From NCBI GenBank assembly GCA_029263555.1, contig JAJUFW010000019.1, forward strand, positions 1-14,493: DNA of 14,493 nucleotides. Reading direction: 5' to 3'. Source of the DNA: Alphaproteobacteria bacterium (lineage in GTDB: Bacteria > Pseudomonadota > Alphaproteobacteria > DSM-16000 > Inquilinaceae). The position numbers and the translations under genes were made by a program. The notes beneath the pieces are model-generated. The model did no database searches. It had not been told where the DNA came from and was given only the letters and a program-made list of their open reading frames with translations. Positions within the stretch are counted from its first letter, which is position 1. Every line of letters begins with the position of its first letter. Of this stretch, positions 8,047 through 13,559 are shown one piece after another.

Positions 8047-8118
8047 GAGCCGATAGGCTTGAGCCCGGCGCTCCGCTATCCTTGCGCCGGCAACGAGGAG
8101 CGACGGCCCCCCGCGAGA

Positions 8119-9057
8119 ATGGACCAGGCAAGCCCCCTTCAGACCGAACTGGCCAGGCAGATCCTGGACCTTGCCCGCGACGAGTCGTGGGCGGAGGGCC
8201 GGCGCGTGCCGGAGCAGACCCTGGCCCGCCGTTTGGGCGTGTCGCGGTCGCCGGTCCGGGGGGCGCTGAGACTGCTGGCGAGCCGGGGCGTATTGCGGCA
8301 GGAGCCCGGCATCGGCTTCATCCTCTCCACCCCGGTCCCGGACCCGGCCAGCGGCGGGGAGCTCGTCCCCCGGTCGGAGGCCGACGACCTCTTCGCGGTC
8401 ATGGCTTCGGACCGGGCGAACGGGCACCTGCCCGCCGACGTTTCGGAATCGGAGCTGTCGGAACGCTATGGCGCGTCCCGGGGCGTCGTCCGGAAGGTCC
8501 TGCTGCGCTTCGCGGCGGAAGGGCTGGCCTATCGCCAGCGCGGCCATGGCTGGCGGTTCGCGGAGATGCTGGACAATCCCGAGGCCGTCGCGGAGAGCTA
8601 CCGGTTCCGCATCGCCGTCGAATGCGCGGCCCTGCGGCAGCCGTCATTCACCCCCGACCGGGCACGCCTCGACCAGCTTTGCCACGCCCATGAAGAGATC
8701 ATGGCCAAGGCCCCCGGCACCGTGACCCGCGAGGAATGGTTCCGGATCAACGCGGCCTTCCACGAGGCGCTGGCGGCATGGTCCGGCAACCGCTTCATCC
8801 TTCAGGCGGTGCGGCAGCAGAACAGCCTGCGCCGGATCCAGGAATATGCCGCCTTCGAGCGCATCGGGCCGGAGCGGATCGAGCAGTCCTGCCGCGAGCA
8901 TATCGGGATCCTAGCGGCGCTGAAGGACGGCGACGTGGATTTCGCCGAGGCCCTTCTGCGCCGCCACCTCTCGCTCGCGGCCATATCCAGCGACGACCGT
9001 CACGGAAGGTCCGCGGACGGCCCGGTTCCGCCCGAACCCGCCGGGCTCAGCCGCTGA
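8119..9057 (+). CDS. GntR/FCD-family transcriptional regulator with two tandem winged-helix domains
   Basis: This 312-residue regulator probably controls the divergent hydrolase/transporter operon. The first winged helix is at about residues 7-69, with recognition segment VSRSPVRGAL. A second GntR-like winged helix is at about 88-147, with ASRGVVRKVL. Both have the S-R-x-x-V-R pattern of GntR recognition helices. From about 155 to 300 follows an FCD effector-binding domain, with NAAFHEAL, REHIGIL and RRHLSLA providing the usual His ligands of the FCD metal site; Asn stands where Asp is common. Typical FCD regulators are about 220-240 residues, so the extra winged helix explains the length. 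ATG 8119 is preferred because the domain begins right after it and the candidate operator lies upstream, but its ribosome-binding site is poor. The frame is open back to 7987. The 3' end overlaps the convergent cyclase gene by 11 bp. Confidence 0.88.
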   Translation: MDQASPLQTELARQILDLARDESWAEGRRVPEQTLARRLGVSRSPVRGALRLLASRGVLRQEPGIGFILSTPVPDPASGGELVPRSEADDLFAVMASDRANGHLPADVSESELSERYGASRGVVRKVLLRFAAEGLAYRQRGHGWRFAEMLDNPEAVAESYRFRIAVECAALRQPSFTPDRARLDQLCHAHEEIMAKAPGTVTREEWFRINAAFHEALAAWSGNRFILQAVRQQNSLRRIQEYAAFERIGPERIEQSCREHIGILAALKDGDVDFAEALLRRHLSLAAISSDDRHGRSADGPVPPEPAGLSR

Positions 9058-10294
9058 CAGCTTTGGATGCCTGTACGGCGGGCCGCCGCATCGTTTCCTC
9101 GGCAAGCGTGAACAGCTCCTGCGGCCGGCGCACGCCGCGGAGCTGATGGGCGCCGACGCTCCTGAACCGCCCGGCGTTCCCATGGGCCGCGACGAAGGCG
9201 CTGGACGCGAGAAGCTGGCAGTCCAGTTCGCCGCACAGGGCCTCGATCCGCGCCGCCTCGTTCACCGCCGGTCCGATCACCGTGAACTCCATCCGGGTCC
9301 GGCTGCCCACATTGCCGTAGAGGACCTCCCCCAGATGCAGCGCGACGTCGAGAGCCATCGTCGGCTCGCCCCGGGCGGCGCGGGCTTCGTTGAGATCGGC
9401 GGCGCCCGCGATCGCCTCGACCGCCGCCGCGACCGCCCGCTCGCAGGCGTCCGCGCGGTCAAGCCCGTCGAGCGCGAAGGTCGCGAGCAGCCCGTCGCCC
9501 AGGAATTTCAGGATCTGCCCGCCATGGCGGGCGACCGGCTCGCCCATGCGGTCGAGATAGTCGTCCAGCATCGCGACCAGCGGATCGCGGCCGATGCGGT
9601 CGGCAAGAAGGGTGAAGCCGCGCAAGTCCGCGAACAGGATGGCGGCGTCGATCGTCTCGACCATGCCGCGCCGGATGTCGCCGCTCAGTACCCGGCGGGC
9701 CGCGTCCTCGCCCATATAGGTGGTCATGACCGTCCTCAGCACGCGGTTCGTCGTGGCCGTGCGGACCGCCATGGCGAGCGGCCGCCGGCATCGCCGCAGG
9801 ATGTCGAGTTCCTGCTCGGAGAAGCCGCCGGGCCGGTCGGTCGCGAAGGAAGCGACGAAACCGCTCCCGCTCGGCGCCCCGTCGACCCCGAAGAAGCCGG
9901 TGAGCACGACATAGTCGGTATAGCCGGCGGCCCGGAACTCGCCGAAGATGGGGAAGAGCGTTTCCGCCGCCTCGTGATCCAGCCGGTAACGGGCGAGGTC
10001 ATGACCCTCGACGACGGAGCGGTAGAGAGGGCTGACCAGCCAGGACTCATGGTTTCCGCCATAGGGGTAGTCCGTATGCTCGACCCCGCCGGCCGGCGTC
10101 CAAAGGACGCTGAAGTTCTCGTATTCAGGATGGAGGATCGTGCCGCCGATCAGGATGCGGGCGGCCGGAAATCCCGCCGCCTGTAGCCGGTCCGCCAGGC
10201 GCGACACCAGCTCGTCGAGCGGCCGGGCGTCCATGCCTTCCTGGAGCAGCCAGTCCGAAAGGGCGCGCGACGGATCGGGCACGGCGCCGCTCAC
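9047..10294 (-). CDS. Class III adenylate/guanylate cyclase with N-terminal sensor-like domain
   Basis: This 415-residue cyclase makes cAMP or cGMP. The catalytic domain spans roughly residues 212-385. The two metal-binding Asp are D223 (LFADLRGFT) and D267 (KFLGDGLLATF); K263 is at the position that favours ATP. The later motif FTVIGPAVNEAARIE supplies the Thr, Asn and Arg of the active site, so the enzyme looks intact and ATP-using. The first 200 residues contain no membrane helix. They include the segment FSEQELDILRRCRRPLAMAV, which resembles the end of a GAF domain, so a small-molecule sensor is plausible but unproven. The GTG start at 10294 forms a GTGA overlap with the stop of the DUF971 gene. 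The frame stays open to 10750, but that part is the shadow of the DUF971 gene. It is the last gene of its operon. Confidence 0.9.
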   Translation of the reverse strand: MSGAVPDPSRALSDWLLQEGMDARPLDELVSRLADRLQAAGFPAARILIGGTILHPEYENFSVLWTPAGGVEHTDYPYGGNHESWLVSPLYRSVVEGHDLARYRLDHEAAETLFPIFGEFRAAGYTDYVVLTGFFGVDGAPSGSGFVASFATDRPGGFSEQELDILRRCRRPLAMAVRTATTNRVLRTVMTTYMGEDAARRVLSGDIRRGMVETIDAAILFADLRGFTLLADRIGRDPLVAMLDDYLDRMGEPVARHGGQILKFLGDGLLATFALDGLDRADACERAVAAAVEAIAGAADLNEARAARGEPTMALDVALHLGEVLYGNVGSRTRMEFTVIGPAVNEAARIEALCGELDCQLLASSAFVAAHGNAGRFRSVGAHQLRGVRRPQELFTLAEETMRRPAVQASKAVSG

Positions 10295-10668
10295 TGCCGG
10301 TCGCGGCTCAGGCCCTGCGCCTCCAGCGCCGCCAGATAGGCCTGCCACCGCTCTTCCCGTCTTTCGCCCAGCTCGCGCAGGTAGGACCAGGAATAGATCC
10401 CGGTCGAATGCCCATCGTCGAACAGCAGGCGGACAGCGTAGTTGCCGACCGGCTCGGCCCCGGTCAGGGCGACGTTCCGCTTGCCCGGCGGGATCTGCTT
10501 CTGCCCCGGCCCGTGGCCCTGAACCTCGGCGGACGGGCTCTCGACCCGCAGCAGCTCGGCCGGCCGGACGAATCGGGCGCCGTCGTCGAATTCGATCTCC
10601 AGCACCTTCTCGGCCCGCTTCACGCGAAGCTCGACGGGCCAGTGCCGGGTTCCGGGCTCCCCGCCCAA
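10291..10668 (-). CDS. DUF971 protein (gamma-butyrobetaine hydroxylase-like N-terminal domain)
   Basis: This 125-residue protein is a single DUF971 domain. The match is the opening HWPVELRVKRAEKVLEIEFDDG segment, the central NYAVRLLFDDGH, and the hallmark STGIYSWSYLRELG near the C-terminus. The domain is named for its presence at the N-terminus of eukaryotic gamma-butyrobetaine hydroxylases; the role of the stand-alone bacterial form is unknown. The start is TTG at 10668, supported by GGAG 8 nt upstream and by the conserved domain beginning a few residues later; no suitable ATG is present. It begins 2 bp after the Trm112-like gene and overlaps the cyclase gene (GTGA), so all three are surely co-transcribed. 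Confidence 0.88.
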   Translation of the reverse strand: MGGEPGTRHWPVELRVKRAEKVLEIEFDDGARFVRPAELLRVESPSAEVQGHGPGQKQIPPGKRNVALTGAEPVGNYAVRLLFDDGHSTGIYSWSYLRELGERREERWQAYLAALEAQGLSRDRQ

Positions 10669-10670
10669 GC

Positions 10671-10913
10671 TCAGCGCTCCGCGTCGGGATCGATGGCGCG
10701 GGCCTCGTCGACCAGCATGATCGGAATGCCGTCGCGGATTGGATAGGCAAGCCTCGCCTGGTCGCTGATCAGCTCCTGCGCCTCGGGATCGTAGCGCAGC
10801 GGCCCCTTGGTCAGGGGGCAGACCAGGATCTCCAGAAGCTTCGGATCGACGCCGGCGCGTGCGGCGGGGCCGGCGCTGCGGCCGGCGGGCTGGTTCGGGG
10901 AGGTCTCGGTCAT
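10671..10913 (-). CDS. Trm112-like protein (YcaR family)
   Basis: This 80-residue protein has the Trm112/YcaR fold signature: LLEILVCPLTKGPLRYD, then QELISDQARLAYPIRDGIPIMLVDEAR. Eukaryotic and archaeal Trm112 proteins bind and activate methyltransferases; the bacterial small forms lack an established partner. Only one Cys (in LVCPL) remains of the zinc-binding set seen in eukaryotic Trm112, so zinc binding is doubtful. The first 20 residues are Pro/Ala-rich and probably disordered. The ATG at 10913 is preceded by GGAG at 8-nt spacing. The gene lies 25 bp after the LON-domain gene and 2 bp before the DUF971 gene. Confidence 0.92.
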   Translation of the reverse strand: MTETSPNQPAGRSAGPAARAGVDPKLLEILVCPLTKGPLRYDPEAQELISDQARLAYPIRDGIPIMLVDEARAIDPDAER

Positions 10914-10938
10914 GACTGCTTCTCCGTGCCGGGCCGCC

Positions 10939-11598
10939 TCAATGGCGGGCGCCGTCGTTTCCTTGTTGGCCCAGAACGGCCATCTCCATCAACCCGATCA
11001 TCATCTCGGCCCGCCGGTCGACCGTCGTCGCCTCGAGCAGCGCCTGCTTCTCCGACGGGGCGAAAGGACAGATCATGGCGAGCGAGGTGACCAGCCGCTC
11101 GTCGGGCGTGTCCTCGATCGCCTCCCAGTTTGCCTCGATCGCATGCTTCCGGAAATAGCCGGAAAGCGCTCCCATGAATCTCGGCCGGTCGATGCGGACC
11201 GGTCCCGGTTCCAGGTCGCCGGCAAATTCGGACCAGTCGCTGCGGACACGGCGGTAGCCCCGGCCGATCGGCAGCTCCTCGCCGACCCGGAAGCGGCAGA
11301 TGCCGGTGAGGGTGACGACATAGCGGCCGTCGTCGGTCTCGTCGAACGAGGTGATGCGGCCCGCGCAGCCGACGCGGTAGAGTTCGGGCACCGGATCGGC
11401 GCCCGCCTGCTCCACCGGCTGGACCATGCCGATCATCCGGTCCGAGGCCAGCGCGTCGTCGAACATCGCGATGTAGCGCGGCTCGAAGATGTTGAGCGGC
11501 AGAAGCCCGCGCGGCAGCAGCAGCACCCCCGGCAGCGGGAAGACCGGGACGGTCGGTCCCAACTGCTCGAATCGGGGGAAGAACGGGCTGCCGCTCAT
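10939..11598 (-). CDS. Stand-alone LON substrate-binding domain protein
   Basis: This 219-residue protein matches the N-terminal substrate-recognition domain of Lon protease, without ATPase or peptidase parts. The segments VPVFPLPGVLLLPRGLLPLNIFEPRY (about residues 17-42), VGCAGRITSF and YVVTLTGICRFRV follow the family pattern. A helical C-terminal region follows, with DERLVTSLAMICPFAPSEKQALLE. Free-standing versions are common in proteobacteria and are presumed to bind unfolded or degron-bearing proteins, perhaps as adaptors. This is inference: no catalytic residues are present. The ATG at 11598 has an AGGA ribosome-binding site. It lies between the chaperone-like thioredoxin gene (31 bp) and the Trm112-like gene (25 bp), consistent with a protein-quality-control operon. 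Confidence 0.93.
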   Translation of the reverse strand: MSGSPFFPRFEQLGPTVPVFPLPGVLLLPRGLLPLNIFEPRYIAMFDDALASDRMIGMVQPVEQAGADPVPELYRVGCAGRITSFDETDDGRYVVTLTGICRFRVGEELPIGRGYRRVRSDWSEFAGDLEPGPVRIDRPRFMGALSGYFRKHAIEANWEAIEDTPDERLVTSLAMICPFAPSEKQALLEATTVDRRAEMMIGLMEMAVLGQQGNDGARH

Positions 11599-11629
11599 CG
11601 TCCTGGCCGGGGCGGGACCGCCCTCGCCC

Positions 11630-12559
11630 TTACGAGAACAGGATCGACGAGAGGCGCCGGCGTGCCTGCACCGTCAGCTTGTCGGTCGGGCCGAACGCCT
11701 CGAACAGCTTCAGGAGCTGGACCCGCGCCGCCTGGTCGTTCCACTCGCGGTCGCGGCGGACGATCTCCAGGAGCGCGTCCACCGCGCCCTCCCGGTCGCC
11801 GGCGGCGTAGAGCGCCATCGCAAGATCGAAACGGGCCTGGTGGTTGTCCGGATTCTGCTCGACCGCGGCGCGCAGGCCCGGGATCTCCCCCGCCTTGCCG
11901 GCCGCTTCGGTCATGAGCTGGAGCTGCGTCAGGACCGACTGTATCTCCGGCTTCTTGGCGACATCCTCGGGCAGGCGCTCGATCATCCCGCGCGCCTCGT
12001 CCGGCTGGCCGAGCGCGATCAGGCAGCGCGCCAGCCCGGCGATGGCCGGCGCGTTGTCGCCTTCCGCCTGCAGGATCTGCTGGTAGATGGCGCCGGCGGT
12101 CTGGACGTCACCCTGGTCCAGCGCCGCCTTGGCCTCGTCCAGCGCGGCCTGGATGTCGGCGCCGGTATCGCCGCCAGCCAGCCGGCTCAGCTTCTCGACG
12201 AAGCTCTGCACCTGGCTTTCGGGCATGGCGCCGACGAAGCCGTCGACCGGGCGACCCTGGAAGAAGGCGTAGACGGCCGGGATGGACTGGATTCGCATCT
12301 GCGCGGCCAGGGCCTGATTCTGGGCGCTGGCCTCGATGTTCAGCTTGACCATGCGGACCTTGCCGCGGGCGGCGGCGACCGCCTTTTCCAGCATGGGCCC
12401 CAGCGTCTTGCAGGGACCGCACCATTCCGCCCAGAAGTCGACGATGACCGGCACCTGCATCGAGGCTTCGATCACGTCCGTGCGGAACGTCGTCGCGTCG
12501 GTCTCTTTGACGAGGTCCGCCGGCGCGGTTGCGGCGGCACCCAGGATCGGCTCCATCAT
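11630..12559 (-). CDS. cnoX: CnoX/YbbN-like thioredoxin-TPR co-chaperone
   Basis: This 309-residue protein joins an N-terminal thioredoxin domain (about residues 15-125) to a C-terminal helical, TPR-like domain (about 135-305). Together they are the arrangement of CnoX (YbbN), which holds oxidation-damaged proteins and hands them to GroEL or DnaK. The active site is WCGPC at 46-50 with cis-Pro P94. The complete CXXC pair means it could also be redox active, whereas E. coli CnoX has lost one Cys. The family-typical VDGFVGAMPESQVQSFVEKL closes the thioredoxin domain. Two adjacent ATGs (12559 and 12556) are possible starts; GGGG precedes them closely. The gene opens the cluster cnoX, LON-domain, Trm112, DUF971, cyclase, and lies 79 bp after the ProXp-ala gene. 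Confidence 0.92.
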   Translation of the reverse strand: MMEPILGAAATAPADLVKETDATTFRTDVIEASMQVPVIVDFWAEWCGPCKTLGPMLEKAVAAARGKVRMVKLNIEASAQNQALAAQMRIQSIPAVYAFFQGRPVDGFVGAMPESQVQSFVEKLSRLAGGDTGADIQAALDEAKAALDQGDVQTAGAIYQQILQAEGDNAPAIAGLARCLIALGQPDEARGMIERLPEDVAKKPEIQSVLTQLQLMTEAAGKAGEIPGLRAAVEQNPDNHQARFDLAMALYAAGDREGAVDALLEIVRRDREWNDQAARVQLLKLFEAFGPTDKLTVQARRRLSSILFS

Positions 12560-12638
12560 TCGTTCCCCAAGCTGTGGCGGTAGCGGTGGCGTGTCGGTCC
12601 CGGGCGGCAGCCATGCCGGCCCCGGCCGCCGGCCGCGG

Positions 12639-13139
12639 TCAGACCGTCTGGTCGAGATCCATTATTTGTGGCTTGTGTCCGCACGCCTCAATGAATTTCA
12701 CGAGATCGTCGCGGGCGATCGCGCAGGTCATGGTGTTGACCAGCGGGTGATAGTTCAGTGGATCATGCTCCATCATCGCCGCGTCCAGCACGACCGAGAC
12801 CTGGTTGGAGCGGTCGTTGATGAGGGCGAACGGCGTGACCGACCCGGGCTTGACGCCCAGCGTCTCCCACAGCCTCTCGGGCGAGCCGAAGGAGAACCGC
12901 CCGGCGCCGGTGCGAGCGGCGAGCGCCTTCAGGTCGACCTTCCGGTCCTCGTCGCAGACGATGAGCCAGGGCTCGCCCTTCTTGCCGCGGCGGAACAGGT
13001 TCTTGCAGTGGCCGCCCGGCAGGATGCCGCGCAGATGCTTCGCCTCCTCGACCGTGAACACCGGATCGTGCTCATGGACGCGGACCCGGATGCCCAGCTC
13101 GTCGAAGCGGCGGAAAAGATCGTCTGGTGTCGCATGCAT
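12639..13139 (-). CDS. Prolyl-tRNA editing protein, ProXp-ala/PrdX type (YbaK domain)
   Basis: This 166-residue stand-alone editing domain is related to the insertion domain of bacterial prolyl-tRNA synthetase and to YbaK. Such proteins hydrolyse Ala-tRNA(Pro) in the cytoplasm and prevent Ala-for-Pro errors. The motif GGHCKNLF carries K46-N47, the conserved pair at the active site of this family. The C-terminal LNYHPLVNTMTCAIARDDLVKFIEACGHKP is also diagnostic of the type. Length is right for the family. The start at 13139 was chosen because the domain begins at MHATPDDLFRRF; the frame is open to 13403, but that extension runs through the antisense of the tRNA-Gly gene and is spurious. The gene is divergent from tRNA-Gly and may be co-transcribed with cnoX downstream. 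Confidence 0.92.
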   Translation of the reverse strand: MHATPDDLFRRFDELGIRVRVHEHDPVFTVEEAKHLRGILPGGHCKNLFRRGKKGEPWLIVCDEDRKVDLKALAARTGAGRFSFGSPERLWETLGVKPGSVTPFALINDRSNQVSVVLDAAMMEHDPLNYHPLVNTMTCAIARDDLVKFIEACGHKPQIMDLDQTV

Positions 13140-13146
13140 GGCCGCC

Positions 13147-13175
13147 TTTATAGAAGGCGTCCGCCTGATCGCCAA
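13147..13175 (-). promoter_or_regulatory. Candidate proximal promoter of the ProXp-ala gene
   Basis: On the minus strand TTGGCG (13175-13170) and TATAAA (13152-13147) are separated by exactly 17 bp. The predicted transcription start falls at about 13140, next to the ATG at 13139, which would give a leaderless transcript. AAGG beside the -10 box would then not be in the message. A second possible promoter lies further upstream at 13254-13227. Confidence 0.4.
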
Positions 13176-13248
13176 GGTGGCTGAACCCCGTCCGGCCGCG
13201 CCGTCCACGGCGGGATGCCGCCCCCGGATAAAAGCCGCAAGAACGGGC

Positions 13249-13276
13249 TTGCAATGCGACCGGCTTTGCGTATTAT
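13249..13276 (+). promoter_or_regulatory. Promoter of tRNA-Gly
   Basis: TTGCAA (13249-13254) and TATTAT (13271-13276) are separated by 16 bp and lie about 50 bp upstream of the mature tRNA. The -10 matches consensus at 5 of 6 positions and stands out in GC-rich DNA. TTGCAA is its own reverse complement and could also serve a minus-strand promoter with TTTATC at 13232-13227, again at 16-bp spacing, directed at the ProXp-ala gene. Confidence 0.55.
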
Positions 13277-13292
13277 CCGCCCACCTCAACGA

Positions 13293-13315
13293 CGGCACCG
13301 CCTTCCGCGGTGCCG
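13293..13315 (+). other. Perfect 9-bp hairpin in the tRNA-Gly leader
   Basis: CGGCACCGC (13293-13301), a 5-nt loop CTTCC and GCGGTGCCG (13307-13315) form an uninterrupted 9-bp stem. It lies between the promoter and the tRNA 5' end, ending 12 nt before the mature tRNA. No T-run follows it, so it is unlikely to be a plain terminator in the plus direction. It may shape processing of the tRNA precursor. Confidence 0.6.
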
Positions 13316-13327
13316 GTCCCAGGCAGA

Positions 13328-13402
13328 GCGGGCGTAGCTCAGGGGTAGAGCACAACCTTGCCAAGGTTGGGGTCGAGGGTTCGAATCCCTTCGCCCGCTC
13401 CA
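13328..13402 (+). tRNA. tRNA-Gly, anticodon GCC
   Basis: A complete cloverleaf can be drawn. The acceptor stem is GCGGGCG (13328-13334) with CGCCCGC (13392-13398). The D stem is GCTC/GAGC. The anticodon stem is CAACC/GGTTG with loop TTGCCAA and anticodon GCC at 13360-13362. The T arm is GAGGG-TTCGAAT-CCCTT with one G-U pair. The CCA end is encoded (13400-13402) after discriminator T. It decodes GGC and GGT glycine codons. A T-rich stretch follows immediately (ATTTTCTT), which may help end transcription. The gene is divergent from the ProXp-ala gene. Confidence 0.97.
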
Positions 13403-13559
13403 ATTTTCTTCACGAAATCAGCAACCTAGCCCTTACCCGCGAGGGCGTATCCTGTTGCCGTGGCCTTGCTAGGCCCGGGGAACGAAAGGGCTTCGGCCCG
13501 GCAGCCAGGCCGGCTTCACGCCCATGTCCCATCGCGGCAGCCGGAGGCCAGGCGGCCGG
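13403..13559. other. Intergenic spacer between tRNA-Gly and the phzF-like gene
   Basis: No gene was recognised in these 157 bp. It holds three short inverted repeats: GCCCT/AGGGC (13429-13446), GGCCT-TGCT-AGGCC (13462-13475) and GGGC-TTCG-GCCC (13488-13499). Read on the minus strand, the last is followed by TTTCGTT and lies about 60 nt past the phzF-like stop, so it is a weak terminator candidate. No copy of the tRNA 3' end, as an integrated element would leave, was found here. Confidence 0.4.

Larger units (their letters stand above)
7940..8118. promoter_or_regulatory. Divergent control region between the hydrolase/transporter operon and the GntR regulator gene
   Basis: This 179-bp spacer is clearly richer in A and T (especially 7976-8046) than the surrounding high-G+C DNA, as expected of a divergent promoter and operator region. 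On the minus strand a TATAAA (7987-7982) could be the -10 box for the operon, but no good -35 hexamer sits at the proper distance, which would fit a regulated promoter. No convincing plus-strand promoter for the regulator was found. Two inverted repeats lie within it and are listed separately. Confidence 0.55.

Noticed and set aside
7987..8118. ATG at 7987 as start of the GntR regulator
   Set aside because: It would add 44 unconserved residues and place the promoter/operator region inside the gene; no ribosome-binding site precedes it.
10295..10750. Upstream extension of the cyclase frame
   Set aside because: It overlaps the DUF971 and Trm112-like genes and has no cyclase-family similarity; GTG at 10294 fits better.
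13140..13403. N-terminal extension of the ProXp-ala reading frame starting MERAKGFEPSTPTLARLCS
   Set aside because: It is the antisense translation of the tRNA-Gly gene, a well-known source of false N-termini; the real domain starts at 13139.
13488..13499. GGGC-TTCG-GCCC hairpin as a firm terminator of the phzF-like gene
   Set aside because: Stem is only 4 bp and the following TTTCGTT is a poor T-run; kept as a weak candidate in the spacer entry only.
13328..13559. tRNA-Gly as an attachment site for an integrated element
   Set aside because: No integrase gene and no repeated copy of the tRNA 3' end is present in the window.
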